A stretch of 64,000 nt of DNA from an uncultured Lachnospiraceae bacterium (GTDB taxonomy: Bacteria; Bacillota; Clostridia; Lachnospirales; Lachnospiraceae). The position numbers were made by a program, and so were the translations under genes. Under the pieces are notes generated by a model, which worked only from the letters and a program-made list of their open reading frames with translations, searched no databases and was not told the origin of the DNA. Of this stretch, positions 7,695 to 16,545 are shown in pieces. Location: NCBI GenBank assembly GCA_902793335.1, contig CADBCZ010000013.1, positions 1-64,000 of the forward strand, read 5' to 3'. Position 1 is the stretch's first letter. The number at the start of each line of letters is the position of its first letter.

Positions 7695-10151
7695 ATGTAT
7701 AAATTATTTTTCATAGCAAAGAACAATATTAAGAAACAAAAAGGCGATATGATAACATTTTTCATACTCACGTTTTTGTCTGCATTTCTTATCTTTAACT
7801 GCGGCTCGGTTTTATCCGGAATGGGTATGGTGATGGATAAAAGATTTGAGGAGATAAATGGTGCTCATGAGTTACTCTTTGTACGTGACACAGCTCCGGA
7901 AAATGAATGCGCAAAGAAAGCTTTTGAAAATAATAAACACATCATTGAGTATGAGTCATCGCCGCTTATGGATGTCTATGCCGACTACAGAAATAAGAAC
8001 GAAAAAGAATGGAAAGAATATGAATTTTTCGTTGAGGACTATGCACAGGAAAAAAACTTAATGAAAGTTTTAAGTAAAGATTTGGATGTCGATAAGCTTT
8101 CCGATGATGATATCATAGTTCCGTTCTATTTGAAAAATCGCTATGCAATAGGTGATACTTTAGAGCTTCGTATAAATGATACCGTTTACGACTTTAATGT
8201 TGTCGGTTATTCGGAAGATCCGTATTTTTCGTCATCTATTAATATTACCGTGTATTATACGTATATGTCAGGTAAAATGATTGATAAAATATTAGAAGAG
8301 AATCCTGACAAGGCAATTGCAGGAGTAGTATATAAGGGCAAAATTGATGAAAGTGAGCTCGCACCTGCGGTATCAAATGTAGTTGAATATATATACAGCT
8401 TTGGGAAAAAACAGGATTATTTTACAACAAGTGAGTTGGAAAAAGAGATAACAGAAAGCTATAAGGAGTATATTACGCCGTATAATGATGAAAATCCTGA
8501 AGCCGGTTATACAGGATTTTTGTCTGTTAACTGGCAGATGATGAGGGGTGGCTCACAGTTTATTCCTATGATAGTAATGGCGGTTGTTTTCTTGTTTGCG
8601 GTACTTATACTTGTAATAGCAATCGTTATTATATCATTTTCAATTAAGAATTTTATACAGCGTAACATGAAGAATACGGGAATTCTTGAAGCGTCCGGTT
8701 ATACGGTAAAAGAGCTTAGAGGTGCGTTGTCAGTAGAGATTGTAATGGTAGCATTTTTCGGAGCAGTGCTTGGAGTGTTATGCGCTATATTTACCGCTAA
8801 TCAGTTTGGAACACTCGTAAGTTCTGTACTTGGAATTACATGGAATCAGCCGATTAATTATTTGCTTGGTGTTGTGGTTGTTATCGTACTTACATTGTTG
8901 ATTCTCGTTGTTTCAAGATTTTCTAGCAGAGTGTATAAGAAGATATCAGTTCTCGATGCACTTAGAGGCGGAATAAATGCGCATAACTTTAAACGTAATT
9001 TCTTCCCGTTTGAGAAGACTTATCTTCCAATACCATTGGTACTCTCATTAAAAGAGACTTTTGGTGAAGCAGGCAGAAATCTTGTTATGATACTAATAGT
9101 TGTGGTACTTACACTTTCAACCCTTTTAGGATTTGGTCTGATGGATAACTTCGGCAGAAATCCTGACACTCTCATAAAGATAATGGGAATCGATGCAGGT
9201 ACAATGCTTGTTGAAGGAAATGAGGATGTTGAAGATGAATTAAATGAACTTGAGGGTGTTGACAGTATTCTGTCCCAGATTGGATTTGAGCCTGTAGCAT
9301 CATACAAAGATGTGAGTGAAAATGTATATACATATGGATTTCGTGATATATCAAAGAGGCCTAATCTTGTACTTCTTGAGGGAAGAATTGCTAAGCATGA
9401 TAATGAGATGATAGTAACAACAGGAGTTGCAGAAGATTTGTCAGTTGGAATCGGTGATGTTGTAACCATAAAATATGGAGATAAATCGGCAGATTATATC
9501 ATAACAGGTATTGATCAGAGAATGGAGAGAATGGGCAGGTCTATAAGCATTACATTTGATGGTGCTAAGAGATTACTCCCGGCAATTCCTACGGTTCAAT
9601 ATAAGATCACAGCTAAGGAAGGCGTTACCTATGATGATCTTGACAAAGAGATAAAGGAGCTTGAAAAGAGTAAGGACATAGAATTTGGCGGAAAGATGGA
9701 TATGGTAAAGAATCTTTCGGGAACTATTGAGACCGTAAATAACGCAATGAAAATATTGTGTATATTGATTTCAATAATAACCGTATTTGTAGTTATATTC
9801 GTGGAAGCACTTGTGATAAGAGCTAAGATTGTCAGAGAGTGGAGAAATCTTGGAGTTAATAAAGCACTGGGAATGACATCTGCCCAACTTATATTGCAGA
9901 TTATGATGACAAATGTTCCGGCAATACTAGTGGGAACATTGGTCGGTGCATTTCTTTCAGAATCTTTCGGAAGTAAGGTGTGTGTTGCAAGCTTCTCACT
10001 CTTTGGAGTAAAGCAGATTGATTTCTCAATCGCACCTGTATGGCAGGTCATTACAATAGTCGGAATACTTGTGGTTGCTGTTGTGACGGCAGGACTGTTC
10101 GGATTAAAGACCAGAAGTTTAAATCCGGTTAATATGATTACTGAGGAGTAG
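7695..10151 (+). CDS. FtsX-type ABC transporter permease
   Basis: An 818-residue membrane protein of the MacB/FtsX class. It begins with a hydrophobic segment near residues 17-40, followed by a large outside domain. A group of three TM segments lies near 290-410 (MIVMAVVFLFAVLILVIAIV), another near 465-485, a second outside domain near 500-670, and a final three-TM block at about 690-810. This matches permeases of peptide-sensing and antimicrobial-peptide resistance exporters. The frame is intact although the ATPase just upstream is broken, so it is either on its way to decay or uses another ATPase. Confidence 0.8.
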   Translation: MYKLFFIAKNNIKKQKGDMITFFILTFLSAFLIFNCGSVLSGMGMVMDKRFEEINGAHELLFVRDTAPENECAKKAFENNKHIIEYESSPLMDVYADYRNKNEKEWKEYEFFVEDYAQEKNLMKVLSKDLDVDKLSDDDIIVPFYLKNRYAIGDTLELRINDTVYDFNVVGYSEDPYFSSSINITVYYTYMSGKMIDKILEENPDKAIAGVVYKGKIDESELAPAVSNVVEYIYSFGKKQDYFTTSELEKEITESYKEYITPYNDENPEAGYTGFLSVNWQMMRGGSQFIPMIVMAVVFLFAVLILVIAIVIISFSIKNFIQRNMKNTGILEASGYTVKELRGALSVEIVMVAFFGAVLGVLCAIFTANQFGTLVSSVLGITWNQPINYLLGVVVVIVLTLLILVVSRFSSRVYKKISVLDALRGGINAHNFKRNFFPFEKTYLPIPLVLSLKETFGEAGRNLVMILIVVVLTLSTLLGFGLMDNFGRNPDTLIKIMGIDAGTMLVEGNEDVEDELNELEGVDSILSQIGFEPVASYKDVSENVYTYGFRDISKRPNLVLLEGRIAKHDNEMIVTTGVAEDLSVGIGDVVTIKYGDKSADYIITGIDQRMERMGRSISITFDGAKRLLPAIPTVQYKITAKEGVTYDDLDKEIKELEKSKDIEFGGKMDMVKNLSGTIETVNNAMKILCILISIITVFVVIFVEALVIRAKIVREWRNLGVNKALGMTSAQLILQIMMTNVPAILVGTLVGAFLSESFGSKVCVASFSLFGVKQIDFSIAPVWQVITIVGILVVAVVTAGLFGLKTRSLNPVNMITEE

Positions 10152-10178
10152 GAGAAAATCGTATAGAAATAAATGTAT

Positions 10179-10210
10179 AAAAGCACTTGCAGTTAAATGC
10201 AGGTGCTTTT
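10179..10210 (+). terminator. Terminator after the FtsX-type permease
   Basis: 13-bp stem AAAAGCACTTGCA (10179-10191) and TGCAGGTGCTTTT (10198-10210) with one G-T pair and a 6-nt loop. The terminal T-run belongs to the stem, so it may work in both directions. Confidence 0.75.
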
Positions 10211-10344
10211 GTCATCTATGGAGAAATCATAACATGACGAAAGTCATATCCATTTTATACCTTTTCTCACTACAAAGATGATTTTTAAAATGCTATCTTA
10301 TAATCACAAAATCAATTCACGAACGATTTAAAGGAGATGTTGTG

Positions 10345-11097
10345 ATGGAAACAATTTTAAAAACCACTGATCTTACAAAGAAATATGATAACAGAACTGT
10401 TGTTGATAATCTTAATATCGAGATAAAGGAAGGGGAGATATTCGGACTCTTAGGACCAAACGGTGCAGGAAAGAGTACAACGATGAATATGATATGTAAC
10501 CTTGTCAAACCTGACTTTGGAACTGTAGAGTTCATGGGTAAGAATTTTACTAAGAACAAGAAGGAACTCAGTAAGAATCTTGGATATATTCCTCAGAATC
10601 TTGCGATACACGGAAGTCTTAAAGCATGGGAAAATGTAGAACTGTTTACTTCACTGTACGGGATAAAAGGAGCAGAGCTTAAGGCAAGGATTGATGAATC
10701 TTTGGAGTATGTTGGTCTTTCTGAAAGAAGAAATGATTATGCGAAAACTTTTTCAGGAGGTATGAAGCGAAGATTAAACATTGCATGTGCGATTGGTCAT
10801 CATCCGAAACTTTTAATATTTGATGAGCCGACAGTCGGAATCGATCCGCAGTCAAGAAACTTTATTCTTGAGAAGATTAAAGAGTCCAACAAGAACGGTA
10901 CAACAGTAATATATACAAGTCACTACATGGAGGAAGTTGAAGCTATATGCACACGCATTGCGATAATGGACAATGGAAAGGTGATTGCTTCAGGTACCTC
11001 TGAGGAATTGAAAAAGCTTGTAACCGATGATATTTCTGAGATTACTTTGGAGGAAGTATTTCTCACATTAACAGGCAAGAAGTTGAGGGATTTATAG
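10345..11097 (+). CDS. ABC-2-type exporter ATP-binding protein
   Basis: A 250-residue ATPase with all motifs: Walker A LLGPNGAGKSTTMN, Q-loop GYIPQNLA, signature FSGGMKRRLN, Walker B LLIFDEPTVGID, H-loop TSHYMEE. DrrA/CcmA-like length and order. The start at 10345 has AAGGAG eight bases upstream; the GTG at 10342 is less likely. First gene of an operon of ATPase, two permeases and a sensor kinase, a layout often found in drug or peptide resistance exporters under two-component control. The substrate cannot be read from sequence. Confidence 0.9.
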   Translation: METILKTTDLTKKYDNRTVVDNLNIEIKEGEIFGLLGPNGAGKSTTMNMICNLVKPDFGTVEFMGKNFTKNKKELSKNLGYIPQNLAIHGSLKAWENVELFTSLYGIKGAELKARIDESLEYVGLSERRNDYAKTFSGGMKRRLNIACAIGHHPKLLIFDEPTVGIDPQSRNFILEKIKESNKNGTTVIYTSHYMEEVEAICTRIAIMDNGKVIASGTSEELKKLVTDDISEITLEEVFLTLTGKKLRDL

Positions 11098-11160
11098 TCT
11101 GAAAAGATATGGTTTTTCATTGCTATTATTGCCATAAAAAGAGGCGGAATGGAGATTAAT

Positions 11161-12228
11161 ATGATCATTTATTTAATAAAAAATAATTTTAAGATAATGT
11201 TTCGAAATAGTGTAAATATTTTCATGTTTGTACTATGTCCGATCATAACCTCAGCTGTTCTTATCAGTGCTTTTTCAGCTCTTCTTGAAAGCTACGAATC
11301 GGTTTCATCATTTGAAGTCGGATACATCATTGAGGATGAAAGTGATTACACAGCTTATATTGACAAACTGGTAGAGGTCGGAAAAGACAATGGGGTTACA
11401 TTTACTGAATATAAATCAGGTGCCCCGAAAAAACTGGTAGATGAAAATGAGCTTGGAGGTTTTGTTGAGTTTAATAAGGACGGATATACAGTTTATGAAA
11501 GTGAGGATAAAAAAGTTGAGGGAACTACACTTGAGTATATGATGTCAGCATTTTTCAACAGTGCCATAAGTGATGACACAAGTGATATTTCGCTAAATGT
11601 CAAAAGTGTAGATCATATAGCACCTGTTAATTCTACCGATTATTACGGAATAATCTATATAGTGTATTACGGATGGTGTGCAATTGTCTGTGCAGCCGGC
11701 CTTCTCTCTAACGAGAAGAAGAACAGGATAAATGAAAGGCTTAAAGTTTCTAATCTTTCTTCATTACAGATATATCTTGCAAAGCTGATACCGATTGTTA
11801 TGGTAGTTGCACTTGGTATAGGCACGGCCGGAGTGATAACAGCATTTTTATTAGGAGTTCATTGGGGCAATCTTGCAATTTCCATTCCGGTAGTTTTACT
11901 TATGATAATTGCAGCATCTGCTATGGAATTGATGATCTACGAGATATCCTTCAGCATGATCGGTACGATAATAATCACCTTTGGAGTTGTATGGGTCATG
12001 GGCTTTATCGGAGGAAGTTTTGAAACTTATATGTTCTCGGGTCATCCGGAAACACTTAAAATGATCACTCCAATCTATCATGGAAACAGGGCATTGGTAG
12101 AATTATCTGTCATGGGACACAGTGAGTATGTGACAAGTTCGATAGTGTATTCATTAATGATTGCGGTTGTATGTTCGGCTATAGCCGTATTTATCGGAAA
12201 GATGAGGAGGTCCTTAAAAAATGGTTGA
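11161..12228 (+). CDS. ABC-2-type permease, first subunit
   Basis: A 355-residue permease. One N-terminal TM segment near residues 15-38 (VNIFMFVLCPIITSAVLIS), an outside domain of about 130 residues, then five or six TM segments from about 165 to the end (YIVYYGWCAIVCAAGLLSN, LIPIVMVVALGIGTAGVITA, and others). This is the ABC2_membrane layout. The start at 11161 is chosen because GGAG (11151-11154) sits six bases upstream. It overlaps the next permease by eight bases, so translation is coupled. Confidence 0.85.
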   Translation: MIIYLIKNNFKIMFRNSVNIFMFVLCPIITSAVLISAFSALLESYESVSSFEVGYIIEDESDYTAYIDKLVEVGKDNGVTFTEYKSGAPKKLVDENELGGFVEFNKDGYTVYESEDKKVEGTTLEYMMSAFFNSAISDDTSDISLNVKSVDHIAPVNSTDYYGIIYIVYYGWCAIVCAAGLLSNEKKNRINERLKVSNLSSLQIYLAKLIPIVMVVALGIGTAGVITAFLLGVHWGNLAISIPVVLLMIIAASAMELMIYEISFSMIGTIIITFGVVWVMGFIGGSFETYMFSGHPETLKMITPIYHGNRALVELSVMGHSEYVTSSIVYSLMIAVVCSAIAVFIGKMRRSLKNG

Positions 12229-13468
12229 GATAATTAAAACTACTTTAAAACTACTTTTCAGAAATAAAGGATTTTGGTTTTTCATTATTATTACCCCGGT
12301 TTTATCGACATTTATCCTAAAGGTAAAACAGGAAAATATCAGCGCCTATGAGGATACCGGAAAGAATGAGATTGTTGAACTTGACGGTGTGGATTCTAAA
12401 GTTGCATATTATGGCGGAAACGGTAGATATACTCTTAAGGTTTATGATGCGTCAGAGAGTGAGCTTTCAAAGTATTTGTTAAATAAGCTCTTAGAAAGTG
12501 GTGCGTTTACGGTATGCAGGGTAAAAGTACCTGATATGACAAAGAAGGATATAGAGGCACATTTACATACGGATGGATATGACGACAGGATGGGAGCTGC
12601 CATTTATCTTGAGAGGGATTTTAGTGATAAGATAATTGACGGTGATGTTAAAGAAGCACTTTCGATATATATATTGTCTGATGATGAGCGACAGAAGTTG
12701 CTTGAAAATGAGATAAAGATGTGCGCAGGACAGATACGAAATGCGGTAAATCTTGCCGGAAGCGAAGATGTTGTAAAGACACTTGATGGGATGAACAAAC
12801 TTCTTCCGAAGAAAAGTGTTAAGTCTATTGCAGCAAACAATCACAGTGAGCTTACTGATGAACAGCGCGATAAAAAGACACTTTTGGGATATGCCTTTGC
12901 AATACTGACACTGGGATTTGTATTTTGCGGTATATATGTATCGCATACAGCCATTAAGGAACAGAAGGATATGGTGCTTACCAGAATTAAGCTTACCAAT
13001 CTTACCAACGGACAGTATTTCGCATCAAAATTCATTTGCGGAGCAGTGGTTTCTGTAATGTTGACATTTATCATGGGTATCTGCACTGTGTTGTTTGGTG
13101 AAAAAAATATGGGTATAAGCCTTCCGGTATTTCTGCTTATGATTTTTTTGATGGGCCTTATATTCTGTGCTATAAGCTTGCTGTTTGGAATACTTCTTGG
13201 CAATGTGATGAGTGCCAATGTTGCAGCATTTACCATATGGAGTATGTCGGCACTCCTTGCGGGATTATACTTTCCTCTTGACCATACAACCAAGGCGGTA
13301 AAGGCTCTGTCATACATGATGCCTCAAAAATGGTTCTTCGAAGCGACAGAAATGATAATGACTAAAGACAGTAAGGTATATTTTATGTTATTATGTATTA
13401 CAGTAGCATATTTGATAGTAACATTGAGCCTTGGAAGTGTAGGGATTAAATACAAAAATTATGAATGA
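12221..13468 (+). CDS. ABC-2-type permease, second subunit
   Basis: A 415-residue permease with the same layout as its neighbour: TM near residues 15-32, outside domain to about 220, then five or six TM segments (LLGYAFAILTLGFVFCGIYV, FICGAVVSVMLTFIMGICTV, LLMIFLMGLIFCAISLLFGI). Together the two permeases probably form a heterodimeric channel with the ATPase at 10345. GGAGG precedes the start inside the upstream gene. It overlaps the sensor kinase by eight bases, tying exporter and sensor into one transcript. Confidence 0.85.
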   Translation: MVEIIKTTLKLLFRNKGFWFFIIITPVLSTFILKVKQENISAYEDTGKNEIVELDGVDSKVAYYGGNGRYTLKVYDASESELSKYLLNKLLESGAFTVCRVKVPDMTKKDIEAHLHTDGYDDRMGAAIYLERDFSDKIIDGDVKEALSIYILSDDERQKLLENEIKMCAGQIRNAVNLAGSEDVVKTLDGMNKLLPKKSVKSIAANNHSELTDEQRDKKTLLGYAFAILTLGFVFCGIYVSHTAIKEQKDMVLTRIKLTNLTNGQYFASKFICGAVVSVMLTFIMGICTVLFGEKNMGISLPVFLLMIFLMGLIFCAISLLFGILLGNVMSANVAAFTIWSMSALLAGLYFPLDHTTKAVKALSYMMPQKWFFEATEMIMTKDSKVYFMLLCITVAYLIVTLSLGSVGIKYKNYE

Positions 13469-14594
13469 ACGTTTAAGAGAAAACTATTTTATTTTTATCA
13501 GGCTGGCGCTGATGGTAGTGCTATGCTTATATGGACTTATAGACGAAGCAAGAATGACAGGAGTATCTGTAAGGATACTCTTGTTTGTTTCGTTTTATAT
13601 CGGTTTGATGTCAATAAAAGAATTAAAGGCTGGTAAGATGAGGGTTATCGGTGCGGTTTTGGCTGTATTGATTTATCTTGTCATTTTTTATTTTAACCGG
13701 GATTCATTTTACCTGTTGGGAATTTTGACTGCGTTTGAAATTCTATCGTTGTTTCAGGGACTTGATATCAAATTTTATTTTATCCCGACGGCATCGATAG
13801 TTTTTGACCTGCTCACCGGTGTCATAACACGCCCCTTGATCATTTTGTTGCTGACAATTATTTATATTCAGAATAATTTTGTCATAAAGGGTTATCAAAG
13901 CCGTTTGCATGAGGACATAGAGGTTGAACAGAAGCTCAAGAGGAATATGCGTGAGCAGGAATATGAAGCAAAAGAAGAAATGAAGAGAAATATGCTGCTC
14001 TCGGAGAATCAGATCTTAGAGGAAAGGGCAGCGTTGTCGCAGACACTTCACGATAAGCTTGGACATAATATAAATGGTTCAGTATATCAGTTAGAGGCAG
14101 CAAAATTACTCATAGATAAAGATCCTGAGAAGACAAAAAATATGCTTCAGGCAGTCATTGATCAGCTTAGAACAGGAATGGATGAAATCAGGGCTATACT
14201 TAGAAAGGAACGCCCAAAGAAGGAAGAGCTTGCAATGCTTCAGTTATATAAGCTCTGTGAGGACGGTAACAAAAAGGGAGTTGAGACTTTACTTGAAATA
14301 GAAGGAGATACATCAAAGATAGATGATTCTCTGTGGGAGATAATTCTTGATAATTCTTTTGAGGCAGTCTCCAATTCGATGAAATATTCAGGGTGTAAAC
14401 ACATAGTCATAAAACTTTTGGTACTGAATAAAATGATACGTTGCAGTATCACTGACGATGGAGTTGGATGCAAGGAATTTAAGGACGGAATGGGAATATC
14501 CGGTATGAGGCAGAGGGTGAGGACTGTAAATGGAGCACTTTCATTTGAAACCGAGGTGGGATTTTCAGTGAATATGATATTACCGATGGAGTAG
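13461..14594 (+). CDS. NarL-type sensor histidine kinase
   Basis: A 377-residue membrane kinase. Four to six TM segments fill residues about 10-145, with almost no outside domain, as in intramembrane-sensing kinases. A charged coiled coil (about 150-185) leads to a HisKA_3 box with the phospho-acceptor His in SQTLHDKLGHNING (about His196). HATPase_c covers about 270-377, with the G-box DDGVGCKEFKDGMGISGMRQR. It is translated from inside the end of the second permease gene, so it probably senses the exporter or its substrate. The response regulator lies 243 bp downstream, split off by a long palindrome. Confidence 0.9.
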   Translation: MNERLRENYFIFIRLALMVVLCLYGLIDEARMTGVSVRILLFVSFYIGLMSIKELKAGKMRVIGAVLAVLIYLVIFYFNRDSFYLLGILTAFEILSLFQGLDIKFYFIPTASIVFDLLTGVITRPLIILLLTIIYIQNNFVIKGYQSRLHEDIEVEQKLKRNMREQEYEAKEEMKRNMLLSENQILEERAALSQTLHDKLGHNINGSVYQLEAAKLLIDKDPEKTKNMLQAVIDQLRTGMDEIRAILRKERPKKEELAMLQLYKLCEDGNKKGVETLLEIEGDTSKIDDSLWEIILDNSFEAVSNSMKYSGCKHIVIKLLVLNKMIRCSITDDGVGCKEFKDGMGISGMRQRVRTVNGALSFETEVGFSVNMILPME

Positions 14595-14600
14595 AGGGAT

Positions 14601-14810
14601 AAGCTGTTGCGAAACTCCGGTAAGATATAATAACTATGTACATATTATACAGTTCCATAACAGGCACGCTTTCGCTGCTTGTCGCACGCAACGGTACTAA
14701 ACTCATGCTTAGCATTCGTTAAGTGCCGGCGGCTCCAAAGCACCATGTTTATGGAAGCTGTATAATATGTACAAAGAATTATATGTTTTCAAAGAGTTTC
14801 GCAAAGCTTA
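14601..14810. repeat. Palindromic repeat element, copy A
   Basis: Outer arms AAGCTGTTGCGAAACTC (14601-14617) and GAGTTTCGCAAAGCTT (14794-14809), then inner arms GTACATATTATACAG plus TTCCATAA (14638-14660) and TTATGGAAGCTGTATAATATGTAC (14749-14772). The core at 14673-14746 (CGCTGCTTGTCGCACGCA, CGGTACTAAA, AAGTGCCGG, GGCTCCAAAGCACCATG) is the reverse complement of the core in copies B (50003-50210) and C (51556-51706). No reading frame is present. It occupies nearly the whole sensor-regulator gap. It may be a MITE-like element or a structured RNA module. Confidence 0.8.
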
Positions 14811-14837
14811 TTTGAAAGAAGAGATAGGGGATACGAT

Positions 14838-15476
14838 ATGGAAAAGATAAAGGTTATAATAGCGGATGACAGTGATTTTGTAAGGGATGGAATGAAGATA
14901 ATTCTTGACGTTGATGATGAGTTTGAAGTTCTCGGTACAGCGGCCAACGGAAGGGAAGCTATAGAATTTGCCAGGAAGCAGGCACCGGATGTATTTCTCA
15001 TGGATATACAGATGCCTGAAATGGATGGTATAGAGGCAACTAAGATTATTGTTGAAGAGAGTTTGGGAAAGGTTTTAATACTTACTACATTTGATGATGA
15101 CGAGCTGGTGAGACAGGCGTTGAAAAATGGTGCAAAGGGATATCTTATTAAGAATCACACACCGGAGCATTTAAAGCAGATGATCAAGTCGGTATATTAC
15201 GGCTCAGGTGTAATGGATGAGACTATTATGAATTCTTTAAACTTTGATAATGAGCCACAGGATAAAAGTGCGGAAGGTTTTGATGATTCTAACTATTCGC
15301 CGCGTGAGTTAGAGATTATACAGTCGGTGGCAGATGGATTATCTAATAAAGAGATAGCTGATAAGCTGTTTATCTCCGAAGGAACGGTTAAGAACTATAT
15401 CACAGGGATTCTTTCAAAGGAAGGGATATCCCACAGAACAGCACTTGCAGTGTATTATCTTACAGGAAAGAAGTAG
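14838..15476 (+). CDS. NarL/LuxR-family response regulator
   Basis: A 212-residue regulator. Receiver domain at residues 4-120 with the acidic pair DD at 10-11, phospho-acceptor Asp56 (VFLMDIQMP), Thr near 84 and Lys in GYLIKNH. LuxR-type HTH at about 145-208 (LSPRELEIIQ-type start, DGLSNKEIADKLFISEGTVK). Natural partner of the kinase at 13461, which has the matching HisKA_3 type. Probable target: the exporter operon 10345-14594. GGGGATACG supplies a weak ribosome site. Confidence 0.92.
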   Translation: MEKIKVIIADDSDFVRDGMKIILDVDDEFEVLGTAANGREAIEFARKQAPDVFLMDIQMPEMDGIEATKIIVEESLGKVLILTTFDDDELVRQALKNGAKGYLIKNHTPEHLKQMIKSVYYGSGVMDETIMNSLNFDNEPQDKSAEGFDDSNYSPRELEIIQSVADGLSNKEIADKLFISEGTVKNYITGILSKEGISHRTALAVYYLTGKK

Positions 15477-15485
15477 ACAAAATTA

Positions 15486-15514
15486 AATACGGTCAATTTG
15501 TTAATGACCGTATT
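15486..15514. terminator. Hairpin between convergent response regulator and truA
   Basis: 10-bp perfect stem AATACGGTCA (15486-15495) and TGACCGTATT (15505-15514). On the minus strand the stem is followed by TTAATTTTGTC, so it better fits termination of truA; it may serve both convergent genes. Confidence 0.6.
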
Positions 15515-15534
15515 GGAAATGTTAAATTTGTCCA

Positions 15535-16281
15535 TTATGTGCTATATATGACATCCACGAGAAACAATCCTTTAGCAGGTGCGGTGTGCCCGGCAAGAGA
15601 ACGGTCAGGATTATCAAGAGCTTCAACAATAGTTTCAGGGGTGCGGATACCAAGACCGATCTCTATAAGAGTTCCGACCATAATCCGTACCATATTGTAA
15701 AGAAATCCGTTTCCACGAAACGTTATATAAAGTTGCTTGTCATGTTCTAAGTTCTCAAATGAAATATCATAGATTGTGCGAACAGATGATTTCTTCATCC
15801 GTTTGTTGCTGCAAAAACTTTTAAAATCATGGGTGCCGATTAAATATGAGGCGCCCTTTTTCATTGCGGTTATATTAAGATCTTCCGGAACATGATGAGA
15901 GGTATCGCGTATAAATGGATTGCCGTATTCTGATGTGTCAATGCGATACTGATATACCTTTTCTTTGGCATTTAATCTTGCATGAAAGTGCTCGGAACAA
16001 ACATCACATGAAAGGATACGGATATCCTTTGGCAGGAATCCGTTAAGATCATCCAAAAAACTGTCGGGTAATTTTTGGCTACAGTTAAAATTAAATACCT
16101 GATTAAGGGCATGAACTCCTGCATCTGTTCTCCCTGAACCACTTATCTCTATAGTTTCATCTAGCATTTTGGATATCGTGTATTCTAGCTTGCCCTGTAC
16201 CGTGTTAGAGGTATTGCCCTGCTTTTGCCAGCCGTTATATCTAGTTCCGTTGTAAGTGGTTATACATTTATATGAGTACAT
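15535..16281 (-). CDS. truA: tRNA pseudouridine(38-40) synthase
   Basis: A 248-residue cytosolic enzyme converting uridines 38-40 in the tRNA anticodon arm to pseudouridine. Recognised by YNGTRYNGWQKQ near the N-terminus, the catalytic loop GSGRTDAGVHA with Asp53 as nucleophile, FHARLNAKEKVYQYR, and the C-terminal RNGFLYNMVRIMVGTL-like stretch. Full length for the family. GGAG lies five bases before the ATG. Monocistronic, convergent to the response regulator. Confidence 0.95.
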   Translation of the reverse strand: MYSYKCITTYNGTRYNGWQKQGNTSNTVQGKLEYTISKMLDETIEISGSGRTDAGVHALNQVFNFNCSQKLPDSFLDDLNGFLPKDIRILSCDVCSEHFHARLNAKEKVYQYRIDTSEYGNPFIRDTSHHVPEDLNITAMKKGASYLIGTHDFKSFCSNKRMKKSSVRTIYDISFENLEHDKQLYITFRGNGFLYNMVRIMVGTLIEIGLGIRTPETIVEALDNPDRSLAGHTAPAKGLFLVDVIYST

Positions 16282-16545
16282 GATATCTCCTGTCTGTTAT
16301 GTTTGTTTTTTGCTGTTTAGCATTGTTTTAATGAGTATAACACATATGAGATAAAAATTAAAACTAAATGCGGTTGATATTATTGTAATTGCCCAAATAG
16401 CCTTACGAATATTGAATTAAGGACATCTATTTGGTATGATAAAACGAGTTATGATACGCTTTTGTGATCATACACATGGAGCGGTAAGATGACATAATAA
16501 GTATTTGAAAACAATCATAGAACAAAAAATGAGGTAGTGTTTGAT

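Noticed and set aside
14601..14810. Palindrome as a rho-independent terminator of the sensor gene
   Set aside because: It is far longer than a terminator, lacks a T-tract, and its core recurs at two other loci.
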